This document shows, in pieces, positions 13,301-27,000 of a stretch of DNA of 64,000 nucleotides (its first letter is position 1; each line of letters begins with the position of its first letter). The stretch is from Setophaga petechia (taxonomy: Eukaryota; Chordata; Aves; Passeriformes; Parulidae). Both the position numbers and the translations under genes were made by a program. The stretch covers positions 6,320,501-6,384,500 of the forward strand of contig JANCRA010000019.1 of the NCBI GenBank assembly GCA_024362935.1. The letters are read 5' to 3'. The notes below the pieces were generated by a model, which was given only the letters and a program-made list of their open reading frames with translations, had not been told where the DNA came from and searched no databases.

Positions 13301-14906
13301 GTGTTCTGTATTACCAGTCTCTGCTTCACAAATTATAAAAAAGGGCTGCCTTCTACACGGTGTGGAAAAAGCATTAAATCATTGCTGGCCTCAGAGGAGC
13401 CCCTTGATCTAAACGTGCTGCTGACACTGAATGACAGGAATATTCTGTTAGTTGAGGAGGCTCCAACAAAACACCTGCCTGAGCCAGTGTCCCACGCCTT
13501 CAAGATCTCGTATGTAGCAAGACATTCTTCCAAACATGCCTGAAGTTAATGTTTCCCCAGGCAGACCTTGTTTTATAGAGCCTGTCAAAACTTTAGTGGG
13601 GAGAAGAGCTACAGTGCTGCAGACCAAGACACATGATCCCCAAAAGCACTGAAAGAAGAGCTTCCAGAGGACTTCTCTGTCACCTACATAACAGAAGACT
13701 AACAGCAAGAACAAAATCTATATATTTTCAGCCAAATCTATCAGCCCTTGTGCAGCTGTTACTGAAATGATTTTTCACGTTGGTCTATGTCAAACAGCTT
13801 AACATCCTGTATTTATTGTCTGCCAGATGAAACAGTGCCCTTAGGTAAACATTTGTCTCAAGAGGAATGAAACTTTTCTAAATAGAAAAGGTTGGTAGTG
13901 CAGGAAATTATGAATAATTTTTCAAAAGGTTGTTTACATCTCAAACAAGACTTGTACCAAATAAAGGCCTGTATTTTATGCAGCCATCAATGGGATGACC
14001 CCAACTCAAGGACACCATTAGAAGTCTCCATCTTTATGAAGACCCCGAGATGCCCCGGCACTGCACTTACACCTGTGGGTATGAAGCACATGCGTGAGAA
14101 AATGCTTCTCCCCCTTCCTTCTCAAGGAAGATCTCAAAATCAGACTAACCCCATAGCAGAATAATGAGTCAGGAGCTATAGGGGCTAGATCCACAATCAT
14201 TCATGGAACAGGCATTTCAAGCAAAGCCTATACATGGTCTGCATACCGTTTTCATTGACTTTGTGTTCTTGTGGCTGTTTCCCTGCCATAGATTGAATTT
14301 CCATTTCCTGTGACAATCCTTGTTCTCAGCTTTCCCAGGTTTCCATATAAATTCCCATCCTTTTTTAAATAATATCTTGAGATATTCTCATATATAATTT
14401 ACCTTAATTTTCTCTCTCCTGCAACTGACTTTTCCTTTCCTACTTTCTTTTTCTTCCTTTGCCTTCAAATTTTGTGAAATGACCAGTGATAATAAACTCC
14501 CAAAAATTCTAGTTTCTGCTCTTGGGACTTCATCAAAACTACTCTCACGACATCTACAAAAAGAACCTTAAGCCCACATTTCAAGTTTCAACCTAAACTG
14601 ATTTTAGGTTTGCCCATTGTGATTAAACTCCTGATAATTTTCCCCTGCTGTCTGCTTGTAGATTTTGATGGCCTTGTTCTAGCACAGGCAGTGCTTCAAA
14701 GTGCATTTTGTTCTTTTATTTGCTATGGGCATCTGAGCTTTAATGATTTATATGTTGTACTGTGATGTTCTACTATATATTTCAAGATGTCAGGAATTTA
14801 GATGTAATTTTGAAGAAGGAATAAATAAAGTTTGATCAATATTTGAACCTACAATTTATTGTCAGTTGAGAAATAAAAAGACTGCCTTTTGAATACTGTC
14901 ACTCAC
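10372..14906 (-). other. OPRK1: OPRK1 intron between coding exons 2 and 3
   Basis: This 4.5-kb intron splits the codon of Asp205. The 5' end is GTGAGT and the 3' end TTTTTAG. It is AT-rich, with short open frames but no recognised gene, transposon or RNA gene. Confidence 0.88.
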
Positions 14907-15259
14907 CTTCCCTGACTTTGGTGCCTCCAAGAACTATTGCTGATATACCAACAGATGAGGACAGCAGCCAGATACAGATGTTGATTATCTTTGCTTTGAG
15001 AGGTGTACGAAAGTCCAGAGCCTTCACAGGGTGACACACAGCAATGTATCTATCTACACTCATCATGGTGAGTGTGAAAATGCTGGTAAACATGTTGTAA
15101 TAGTCAATAGAAATCACTATTTTACACAGCACATCACCGAAGGGCCAGGAGTTCATCAGGTACTCGGTGCTTTGGAAAGGCATGGTTGTGGTGACAAGGG
15201 CATCTGCCATAGCCAGGTTGAAGATGTAGATGTTGGTCGCTGTCTTCATCTTTGTGTAC
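14907..15259 (-). CDS. OPRK1: Kappa opioid receptor, coding exon 2 (TM2 to TM4)
   Basis: This is a 353-bp exon encoding residues 87-204 and the first base of codon 205. It carries the first intracellular loop (YTKMKTATN), TM2 with the sodium-site Asp106 (2.50), ECL1 with the WPFG motif, and TM3. TM3 holds Cys132 (3.25, partner of the ECL2 cysteine), the ligand-anchoring Asp139 (3.32) and the Asp-Arg-Tyr motif at 156-158. ICL2 and TM4 follow, ending in GGTKVRE. The acceptor is CAG|G at 15260/15259 and the donor is G|GTGAGT after 14907. Residue 119 (position 2.63) is Glu, where I recall Val118 in the human receptor. The rest is nearly identical to mammalian kappa receptor, which separates it from mu, delta and nociceptin paralogues. 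Confidence 0.96.
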
Positions 15260-16999
15260 CTGCAGAATGAAAAAAATTAAGGCTTTGTCACTACAAGACA
15301 TGATTATGTCCATTCAGATAGGTAACAGTTCATCAGACAGGCTTTGCCATAGGTGGGTTTTTTTGGCCTTTTCTCATCTGTGATAGAAATGCATAAATGT
15401 GCCCTTGGAATAAAAGTGAATACACTTTATTCAATCTCTCAGTGCCTATGCTAGCAGTTAGACCTGTTTACCCCAGGCAAAACAGGTATATGAATATGTT
15501 TAATTTAATTAGACAAATTTCAATTCTGTTTGCTCAAATCCTGCTACAAGAAAATATCACTGTTAAATTTGAAAGTGATCAAAATTGTTTTTGCTTCCTT
15601 TCCTTATACCTATCTGTCGGTGATTGCAAGATTTCTGGGTTTGGTTTGTGGAAGAAACTGTTATCCCATTCTCCAGTGAGAAAACAAGTTAATTGCTATG
15701 TTTGCTGGGCCAGTTTTCTTCTTACCTTCCTTGCCAATTTCTTCTCTGTTCTTATGATCACCTTCTCCCAGTCCTCTCTTTTATGACTGATAATGTAAAA
15801 GATCACTATTATTTGAGTAAGATATCACAGTGGGGGAAAAAACCTGTCATAGCAGTTTTTTTCCTGCATTCTTAAATTTCATCAAAAGTAAGCCTTTGGT
15901 AAGAATCTCAGCCTACATAGGATCTTTTTTTTGAGATGATATCCTGCTTTGTTTGACCCCAATGACAGTTTTGGGAGACAGCCTGTGGAAAACTGCTTCC
16001 CTCTCTGTGATGGGTACAAAGGATGATGGAGAGTCTGCTGACATGGGAATTTACTTATCACTCCTGTGCTTCTCCTCAATAGTTGTGTTTGCTCCTTGCT
16101 GTTAATTTATCTTTGGATTGAATAAGATTATCTTTAGCAAAACTGCTTCAGTCTCATATTTTGGGTGTGTGTCCAAACTAGAAGTGCACACATAACACAC
16201 ATAGAAACACACGTAGCTACATTTTGCTATATGCCACTAATAATTTACAGTGGAAATATAAGATTTAACCACTTTAGTCAATGATCACATAACACAATGT
16301 TATTTGCCTTCAAAACTTTGATGTGTAGAATTAAATAAAAATTTAAAAAGACATTAAACAGTGCTGTCAAATTATGCCAAATATGTAAATTAGCTATTAA
16401 AAAATGTGGGCAGGAATTTGATTTTATGAACAATATGAAATGTTAAAAATAACATTAGGCTTTCTAAAACATTCTAATCAAGACTTATCGAGGAAACAAA
16501 GCCAAATGGTGGTTTGAAGCAAAGGGGGAAAAAAAATCTGCAAGGGACGAGAGAATACATTCTTCTCACTCACATACTGAGCCATCAGTCAGAGATGGGC
16601 TTCTGCCCCCCACTAGATCAATCTCCCCAACAGACCCTCCAGGAGAGAAGGAATTTTGTCCATAGGTCACATTATAGCCTTTAAGGCACTGTTCAAACAC
16701 AAGTATGAGTCCTTACTATTAGAGAAAAGCAAATACAGGACATACCAGACAAATAACTTCCCTCCTGGTTAAAAAAAAGAAAATAAAAAATACTATCTTC
16801 AAGTGTGTCTCAGCTGTAAGACCAAACAAAAGTTCACTAAACACTCAAAACTCTCTACTAAAATGGGCTCATTTCCATTAAATTAAATAGAATAGTAGAA
16901 GGACAATTTTACTTCTACAGACATCACTGATGATATTTGGAATTGCTGTCTTGTTCATACTGCAATAAAGAGACTGTGGAAATTTGGAATGATTACGTA

Positions 17000-17240
17000 A
17001 TGGGACTGGAGGGACTGGAGAAAATTCTTTGACTGACTAAAAGAGCTGAACATATTTAGTTTATCAAAAAGAACACTAAGAGGTGACTTGATTACAGTGT
17101 CTGAAGACCTTCACAGGGAGAAAATAGCAGGTACTGAAGAGTTCTTTCAGACTACACAGAAAAGCATAACAAGAACAAATACATAAAACTCTTAAGAGAG
17201 ACAAATTCAGCTTAGAAACAATGACAGCTGTTTCTTAACA
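17000..17240 (+). mobile_element. Old CR1-like LINE fragment
   Basis: Segments such as gctgaacatatttagtttatc, aagaggtgacttgattacagt and the following ggagaaaata resemble the 3' region of an old CR1 lineage shared by birds and other sauropsids. It is plus-oriented, opposite to OPRK1, and strongly diverged, with no terminal octamers seen. Its limits are approximate. It is intronic and inert as far as sequence shows. Confidence 0.6.
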
Positions 17241-20200
17241 GCTAAGGTGATTATTATGGGGGAAAAAGAAAGGAGTAATTTTTCCATCCACTGATGCCTG
17301 CAAACCAAAGTCTGCTGCTTTACAAAGAGTTTGCTTCAGTATAAGTTACTATACTTAACACAGGAACATTCAGAAGAAATGCAATGACCTTTGATAAGCA
17401 GAGGTGACACAAGTAATCATTCTCCTGAATCATTATATCTGTAGATCTTTAAAAACTTTGCCAAGGGTTGGAATAGGGAAAGTTTGCTTTCAAAAATTAT
17501 AGAAGAGTTAGCTTGACCTTTCTTTTCTTTAAGAAAATCAGAAAACTGGGGGAAAATATCTAAGATTTTATTAGCCTTGGAAAAGCAAATATCTCAAAGT
17601 CTTTATATCTCATATTTCCCATTCCTTGCAACCTTAATTTAATTATTTTATGTGTGTGCCATTACAACTCTATATGCCATATTTTCCCAATACCCTTTAC
17701 CCTTTTTCTCCTCCCTAGACTAAGTGGAAAAATAGCAAACCAGTGCTCTAAAACTGGGCTAGTAAAGAGCTTGATTACTTTTGCCTGGAAACATTGGCCT
17801 GTGTATAAATGTGGTATTGGCCTTTAAAGTCATTAAACTCTATAGATAAAGTCATACATTCATTTAGAAGCTTAGAAAATTCAGAAATGTCTTTGAGAAT
17901 CTGGACTCAATCATCCAAACTCCTTGAATGTTTTTAATTAAACACCTGAAAATTATTAAATGCCTGCATGCCTCTGAAGATATGTGCTTGCAGGTTTAAC
18001 CAAAAGCCCAGATTAAGTAACAGAGTGGCTGCTGTTGCTGTCAGACCCTTTCAAGCAGACCCAGATAAAGTTCATAAGATAAGGGATTTGCCTTCTTTCC
18101 TACAATTCATTCTATTGCACCAAAACATAGAAGGAAATAATATTTTGTGGTCTGGGGTTATCTCACCATACTCTCCACTCACTTGAACAAGGTCAAAACA
18201 GTGACCATGTAAGTGAATCTTGTCTTCTTTTGCAAAATTAAAATTATTGATCAAATATCTGAATTCATTTAAGTAAAAATATTTCTATCTGCTTCAATTA
18301 TTTTAACAGGACAGATAGGATAAACCTGAACATAATTACAGAATAAGTGCCTCAGTAGAAATTAATGACATTTTCTTAGTGTCTGAGGTACAAGTTTCAA
18401 AGACTATTACAATATTTATGAACCATGGCTGTGTAAACTGCTCATGGGAAATCCCATGTCTAAAAAATAGTTTGTTAGATGCAGGGACTTCTTAAGAGAG
18501 TGGCAACATTTCTAACACTACATAGGAATGGGAAATCCCTCTTTTAAACCAGGTGCTAGAATCTAATATCAAGCAGCAGAAAAAAACTGTTCACTTAAGC
18601 TGGTGGATTTCAAGACTACTTGTAAAGCTATAAGCAGGGCTCAAGCCTCTGTAAACTAAAAACTAGAAGATATATCAAAACTGGAGAAAAACAGTCAAGA
18701 TGAAACACAACACTTTCATATGGATGCTTTTTTTTTTTTTTTGATGGGTATGTGATAAAATTTTTAAGGAGCAAGTTTTAAATTATGTCTACTTACATAT
18801 CAAGAGTAAATTCTAAAAACTATTAGGCATCATTCACTTTCCAAAACCAGAAAGTTCTTTGAGACTGAATATAGACTGACCCCTAGAAATTTTCCCTGTG
18901 TTCTCAGTCAACTCATCATTACTGGTTTTTTTCCCTCTGGAATAGAACATGCTTTTAAGACAAGCTTTTCAGACAGCAAATAAGAAGAAACCGCACCTCC
19001 AGCCTATGCTATCAATGAAATTGTGCTAACAGAAGAGGGAAACATGCTAGTAAGGATCTGGTGTGCTTTCAGAAAAAAAAAATCTGTTAGTAGTGAGCCT
19101 TAAAGTTATTATCTCAAAGAGAGAAGAGGATTGTGATTCTAAAGTACACTATAACATTAGAAAAGCTGATAAAAGGTGAGAAAGAGGCTGTGGTCAAACT
19201 TTTTTCATGTAACTGTAATAGGATGAAGTAATGAAATGTTCCCTGCAGTGTGAAATGAGGGATGGGGAAGGGAGCAAAACTAGCAAATATACTACAACAA
19301 ATATACTACAAATATACTTCTCCAGTTGCAGAGGGAAAGTATAAAAGCATAAAATAATGAGGAATAGCAAACACAGGTTTTTCACAGATTTCTGGGTAAG
19401 AGAATGAAAATTAAAGCTAAAGCACATCTAAAGCAAATTGCAAAAACACGTATCAGCAGGATGCAGGCTCTGTTCCACTAGGCTCCTCTGAATGAAGTAT
19501 ATGGAGATCAAGCAGCTGAAAATCTTAGTCAGAAAAGCTCTAAATCTCAAGGCTATATTCTGAGTATAGTCAGTATAATACTGAGTCAGAACAGGAAGAA
19601 AAAAACAGAAAACAATCCAGGAGGATCTATTCCAAACCCATACCATGTCAAAAGGATGGCTCAGCTCTCTCTTGGATATTCGTAATCCAATATAAAATCT
19701 TATGCCAATATGAAATGAAGGCTAAGGTTATTTAAAGAATATAAAAATTAACATGCTGTAGTTGTCATGTTTGTATTGCATTATATGACATGATCATATT
19801 TTAAATTGCCACATTTTAGCAGTAGAGGATCTCAGATGACACTTTAAATAAAGAAAAACCTTGTCATTGCACATATTTAAGGGTTGCCTGACTTAATCAA
19901 ATCTTTTAGGACATAAAATTGTTGTCTACAAAATTACACCATAAAGTGGAATTTTCTTTACTAATAAGCATTTATAGATACCAATTTTAAAGCACCTCAA
20001 AAAAGAAAAGCATGAATTTGTCTTTTATTCTTCACCCAGATGGCATAATCTATGTGAATGTCAAAAGGTATAGTTAAAATCCTTACAATTTTCCACTACC
20101 ATTTCTTCCCTGCACTAGCCCTAAACAGAGCCTGAACAAGATTTAATCTTGTGGATTTAGAGTGGAAGTGGAAGGTTTTTTTCTTAGCTGAAGAATCAGG

Positions 20201-22207
20201 CTTTGAATTAGTTCAAGTCTATGTATATAGTGGTCAATGTGGAAGAAAATTCACACTACTTAACAAAAATGATCTAATCTTTGTCCTTCTATGATAAAGG
20301 CTTTTATGTGAGCTCAAAAGCCTCTCTTGAGAGAAACTGTAAAATGGTAGAAAAAAATACTGTGAAATTTCTGCTTCCATGACTTTGATAGGCAAGGTCA
20401 GAGGTCAAGGTGCTGTGAATCACTGCAGCTGAAAATGAACCACTGAGAATGCAGAATTTCACTAAATTGGTACTTTATCTAAAACCATTATGTCTAATAA
20501 TATTATGAAAGAGGCTGGACAATTAGCTTAGACTATGTAGCAGATTTTTTGCTCTCTATTGGTAAGTAGAGATGAATACTGACCTTGTCAGGCAACTTAT
20601 TCTATCTCTTGAAAAACTTCATGCTGCTGCAGATGTTTCCCAGTGAGCAGTCCTGCCATGGGGGGTTCCCAGGATGTTACACAAACCATTCTAATTCTTG
20701 TTACTTGTCACAAGTACATTGCTCCAGTGAACATTGGATCTCTGTCTCTAGTAACATCCACCTTTCCTGTTATTCTTTTTTCTTGGAAGATTTTTTTTTT
20801 TTTAAATAAAGGGCATGAACTCCTTTAGCAAAGTGCTTCCCATGGTTTTATGGGAGAGGGAATTGAGTAGGACAGAGATTGCCTGGAAAGGAGAACAAAT
20901 CTCATCGCTAAGGAAACAGGGATAATAGCCCCAGGAAAAGATTTCTCAGGGTCTTTCTTTCCTTGTTGGAAGCAGACAACAGTTTGTTGAATGTTTGCTT
21001 CCCCTAGATGGTTCTGCAGAACAGAAAAAAGGAAAGAGCTCAGAAACCATTTACTCAGGGGTCTTGGGCTATGGGTATCACTTTTCTTTCCAAAGCAATG
21101 CACCTGGTCTCCATTTTGCTGCAGGGATGAATAACAACTGGCACAGCTGGAAGTGTTTTATAGGACAATTACACACTCAGATGTGTGGAGACCCAAATCT
21201 CTGGTCAATGCTCCCATAATAAGGTTTAATGGGAGAGAAGGGACTTTGCTGTATAACAAGTGCAGGAATGTGTGGTAAGACAGCTAATGCACATATCAGT
21301 AATGAGCCAGCTCAGGGAGAGGCCATCAGTCCCTCTTAGGAGGCATCTGGGAGGCTTTATCTGGACTCCTCCCATGTATCTGTTTTCCTCACCTGCCTCA
21401 GGGAAGCCCACAGCACAGACCAGTTGAACACACACATTCCTAAAGGAGATGATTCAAGTGAAATGCAGAAAACTTTAAGTCACAGTAAACAAAAGAGGAC
21501 AGCTTGTAGCTTCCATGGTGAAAATATTCTTCTCCTGCCCACTTTGACAAACCAGCCATTCTGAAAGGTGAGTCCAACAGTAAGTCCTGATGCAGTCCAT
21601 CATCCAGCAGCAGGTAAAACAAAACTTAGTTCTGAGTGTGAACATCAAATGAACATTGAATAGATTTTCTGAACTAATCCTACCATGCAGTTTCTCATCT
21701 GTCTCTACTCAAGGAGGCTTTTGCCAGTTGGCCAACAGTAGCCACAGTGGCTGGACTACCAGGAACGCAGTGGGAAGTGCATTTAGCAAATTTAATATCC
21801 TCTGTGTTCCACGTGCAGCACAGCTAAATTTGGGAGCTCCAGATATTCACTCTTAATGTGTTGCTGATTTCTGAAGCAGAGATGAGCAGCTGCATATTAC
21901 AAAGGTGGATTGGTATAAGAAATTGAGAAAACACAAAGGTTCTGATCACTTTCTTACCAAAAATTTGCACAAATTCATACACTGAAGAAAATTTTCTTCT
22001 CATACTCTTTCATTAAAAGAACATAAAGATTTCATTGAAAATAATGTCTCAAAACTGACAACAGGAAACTGCCTAAAATTAATTTTAACTTCCATGAGGA
22101 TTAGAAGGTGAATTTAATGAGAGTTGAACCCTCTGGCTTTGGGAGAAATAAATATTTCAACGGTAATTCACAGCCTGGCATGACAACTTCCCAATAGAAC
22201 CATGTCA

Positions 22208-22313
22208 ATTTAATGCAAATAAACAAGTAATATTTTGGTGGTATCAAAATCTAGTATTAATTTCAACCAATATCTTAAATGAATTTTATTTTTGTGTACT
22301 TTTTTTTAAGTGC
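22208..22313 (+). repeat. Dispersed direct repeat, copy A
   Basis: Shares an ordered series of words with copy B at 23985..24090: acaagtaat, ttttggtggtatcaaaatcta, ttaattt, aaccaat and tgtgtactttttt. Estimated identity is about 75-80 percent, in the same orientation. It is either an unrecognised ancient repeat family or a local duplication within the intron. Confidence 0.6.
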
Positions 22314-23984
22314 TGTGCATCTTTACATATTCTTTATTTATATCATTTTAACATTTTGTGGAATGCCAGCATGGTCAGACATCCCTCTTCCAATATCCTT
22401 GTTGCATCTGCATACACCCTTTCCCCACAACTAATCCAGTTTGTGCACTCATGCCTGTCTGTATACAAAATTATATTCCTAATGCCTTTTCCTCATATCT
22501 CTCTAAATTCACAAAAGAAGATAGCAATAAACAAAGCACAAAGTCTTCCTTAAGGAGAAGAGCACAGATTCCTCACTTTGAGAGAATTATCTGATATTTA
22601 GAGATGAGGGGACAAAAACTGAGACCTGAAGTATACTTCCTGGAAGTATAGCTAGATGCTTTTTTCTTCAGAAAGAGATACGTAACTGGAATCAAAACTC
22701 TTCTTGGGAACCCATCTGTTCCAGAGAATTTAACTTAAAGGGACAAAGTAATCACAGTTTAGACAGTGAGAGTAGGTAAGACAGGAGGATTATCTTCCCT
22801 TGTCCTTAATATGTACCAGGAATCGGAATCAACTAGTTAAGAATTTCCTTTTACAACACCCTTTCAGCAAATTCAAATCCTTTCTCAGAAAAAAAGATAA
22901 CTGAAAGGTCCCCACTCTTCCCTCATTTCTTCCATTTCACCAGAAGGGTTTAGCCAGTCTGTGCCCCCCAACACCATCTCCTCACTGTGCACCCTCCCTG
23001 TGCTTCCTCCAGGATCATGAGCTACCTACCCACCACTCTCCCCTCTGACCACAGGAAAGTCATTTCAAGTTTTCTGCCTTGCCAGCAGCCAAACTGGAAA
23101 GTTCTTCTAAGTTTTCACTTTCTTCCAGTTTAAAAAGGCTTTCTGTAATTCATCTTGCTCCCAGACACTGATTCCAGTTATGCCTTTCTCTGAACTAAAT
23201 GATTACCTGGCTGTTAGCCCAGCAGAAACGTCTGGATGGATACCAAATTACTTTTCAGAAGCCAAACACATTATTCACAATAAGCTATAGCCTCTCTTTA
23301 ATACTGTCTGTGGTAAATATTCCTTTCAAGCCTTTCCTCTCTCCCTGCCTATTTTCAGTATGAACTCTTGTTATCACAGCATGACCATGAGTTGGGCTCC
23401 TTGTCAGCTTATAAATCCCAGGTCTCACTTGGTCACTGTCTAGCTGGGTTTTAAAAGTATTAGAAATAGTATCATTTTGTTTAAATGGTCTGTGTTTTCA
23501 AACTATTGATACTCTTCTATAAGCCTGTCCTCTTTCATGTTTCCTGTTGCCTTGTTCTTTGTGCCATCTGTAAAAGCTTTTGGTAATGATCACTCTTCAA
23601 AGTTGTGATGGAAATTATGTCACGTTTGAACTAACGCTGCAGAACTGATCAAAATTACCTCCATTCAGTGAGGTACAGCTAAATGCTCTTTGAAATCCGT
23701 GATGAATTGCTATCAATCCATTTGATGCCTCTCTGCTGGTAGTAGTAAGGTGTCAGATTTTTGATTCACAAAGGAAAGGTTAAAAGTCCTAAACTTCACA
23801 AAGTATAGTACAGTTCACCCTCTGCCTTTAGCAGCCAAAGCCTTGATTTCATAAAAGAATGAAATCATGCAAAGTGCCAGCAATAGGGAACAGCTAATTC
23901 AGTTAGGTCAACTCTTCTGGAGCTTAAATTTTCATTTTGGAACAATATTCTTTCTAAATATTATTTAATAAAATTAGGCCAATA

Positions 23985-24090
23985 ATTTAAAGCAATTTAA
24001 CAAGTGATCTTTTGATGGTATCAAAATCTATTCTTAATTTAAACCAATGTATTGAATCCATTTCATTGTTGTGTACTTTTTAAAAAAATA
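23985..24090 (+). repeat. Dispersed direct repeat, copy B
   Basis: Second copy of the intronic sequence at 22208..22313, about 1.78 kb downstream. The shared core is ggtatcaaaatcta followed by ttaattt, aaccaat and tgtgtactttttt. The flanks do not align clearly, so only this block is duplicated or retained. Confidence 0.6.
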
Positions 24091-27000
24091 TTTTCATTCT
24101 TGTTTGGAATGAATGATGAAGAATTTTTAAAAACAATCTGGAAAGGAGTCAATTTTATATGACATTTCTTAATACACTCTTTCCGTTATGTAAAATGCTG
24201 TTCAGTTCAATGAATATAAGAACAAAAATGTATCAGTGGTAAAACGTTTTCTTCAGCATTAGACTAAGCAGAGAATTATAAGGTTTCTCTTTTCCCTTAG
24301 GAATTAATCTACATATCTGTAACACAGCCTCTTCTTAAAATTTCTTGAATGTAGAAAATTATTCAGTTCACTGGAAGCTCGAAAGATAATTTTAAAAGAA
24401 CACAGGATTGGCTCTTCGGGATCCTCTTGATATCAGCTGGTCTCAGTAAATTACTTTAGGAACAATGAGGGTAAGATAAATACATAGAAAAAGTGCATCT
24501 GGAGAGGGTAAGAGAGAGCATCTCCCAGAGTTTTGTCAGAGTATGTTTATAGTTTTGATAAGTGCAGATCCTAGTTAAAGCTGCAACTTTAGTCAGGAGA
24601 TTTTCTTCCCTGCAGCTGTCACAATAAACTATGATTTTGCTTACAGCCAGCCCTAAATTTTAAAGAAAAAAAGTCATGAGGTAAGAAGAATGGAGAAAAA
24701 AGCCTTTTTGCTTCCAAGCACAAATAGGCCTTTTTATCCCCTTCAGCCAACTTACTTCCAAAAATATCATCTGAGACCTCAGAGGAAAAGCTAATCTCAA
24801 AAGAAAAGGTTTGGGGTACAGGTAGGTTCTGCTACTGCCAAGAACCACACAGCTGTAGGACCTTCCTCAGGTGAGGTCAGACAGCTTTACCAGGTATCTG
24901 CAAACCCATTTCATGCTTCCCCTCCTCCTCCATAGGGGAGGACTGTGCTTCCCCACAGTGCCTACATTTCCTACCAGGACAAGAGGCAACATGACACCTT
25001 CTTTTTCTCTCCCAGGACAAGCAGCAGCCCCAGGACATCATTACATCCCTCACACCATGGCTTGCACAGAGTGTCCGTGCACCTAGCTGACAGCAGAGCC
25101 CCCTGGGATGGTGCACATGCTGCACAGCTGATCCAAACACAGGGAGAGATCCTGCAAACCACCCACACTGGGAGAGCCAAGTGTCATGGGCAGGAGCAGA
25201 GTGCCAGTCCCTTGTCTACTCAACACAGAGCTTTTTCTGCACATCAAAAATGATCACTCTGTGTGTGTCTGAGGAGCCCAGGGTGTTTACACCTGGTCTT
25301 GCCCTGTTCTAAGCTTTAGTGATTAGACTTTGGCTTTTAAATCTAACTTTTGCGTGTGTTTAAAGAGAGTGAATGCCAGCATCTCCATTTTACATGTGAG
25401 GAAACCATGAAGTGACCTCATTGGGACAGGAAAAAGTGTTGAAGCTTGATAGTAAAACCAAGAGAAGAATCCAGGTCTCCTGAGAGATGCTTTAAGAAGC
25501 CATGCTGTCGACACTGTACTAAAGGACCATTCCCAGTCAGACTTCAGCACAAATGTCTTCTCACACGAGCTGTATCAAACTCAGCTACTTTTCTGTCAGG
25601 TGTTTGTACATATGATTGAAGTGGCATTCTCCTGTTATTTTTTCCTCTGAGGAAACTCTGAGTTTTCCCTCTCAGCAGAAAAACACTCCACCAGATCTGT
25701 AAGAGATTTCATTCACCCAGCACCCCATGCACAAGCTGCTGAGATGCTGACTCACTGGTGTCCATGAACTTCTTTAGCAGCCCTCATGCAGAAGCAGCAA
25801 AACCACTCCTGTAGTGGTATTAAAGCAAGGAATTGCCCAAGGCCTGCTTATACCACAGGCTATGGCTGAATTTGAGCTGGTTTCTGAGGCATCTCAAGAT
25901 TCTAGAGTCTCCTAAATCTGTCACAGCATTGACACTTCAACAGTTTGACTGAAAGTCTCAGAATACAGGGAAGAACTTTTTCTTTGTCACCCAAAAAGTG
26001 ACCCAGTGTCAGGTCTGGAGTGGCAAGCAGTTGGACTAGATGATTATTATAATAATTCCAGCTGAACTATTCTAACAATGTTATACATTTAAATGAGCAA
26101 AGGAAGAGGAGTCGTGCCTGCCTTGCCTGCCTGTCCAGAGGGGGTTAGGAGGAGAAGAGCAGATCTGGAATTCAGAGTTGAGAAACAGCAGCAAAGGGTC
26201 TCAGACAAAGCCTGTACTCAGCTGGAAAGTAAAAAAGAGCCTCAGTATATCCCCATCCCACTTTAGATTTGTGGCAGCTGGAGGGGGGCTATTGTGGAAT
26301 AGCTGGGGGACAGAATCTGCCTCTCCCTTATCATCTTATTTCCCAAACTTCCCACAGACCTTGTCTTTCCTCACAAAAGGACATCACTGCAGGGTACATT
26401 GTTCATGGGTCATTAAAATCCATCCTGAGATACTTCACATATACTCACGCAGAGAGTATATGTGAGGAAAAAATGGAGGGACATGAGAGGTTTGGACAAA
26501 AATGAAGAAAATAAACCTCTTGCACAAATGTTTGAAATATTTCAAGACCATAAGAAGATTTAAAACTGTTGGCTTGTATTTGCCTGCACTTCAGCTAATG
26601 ATTCTATCAGTTTAAAGCATACCACATTTGCCACACAGAAAACCTATGAGAGAAATCTAACTAAGAGAAAAAAAAACCACCCTCCTCCAAATTAAAAAAA
26701 AAAAAAAGCAACAGGTGTTTTGTCATATTTGTTTATTTTTTTTACCATGTAATTGAGAGACGGGCCAAGAGAAAATTCAAGGAAAGGCTAATGTAGGAAC
26801 TAGAAGGAAAGCAAGCAATAGCTATCTAGAGCCTTACAAAAATAGTCTTAGGAAGGTAGCAGAAGAAGAGAAAAAAGTAAGTATATGTGCACCAGTATAA
26901 TCCATACATGCTAACTTCTAGGTCTAAGTTTGGGGTTATTTCCTGTGCCCAGGCCAGTTAATCAGCTGTCTTTGTTACTGACTGATGGCTTAGAAAATCT

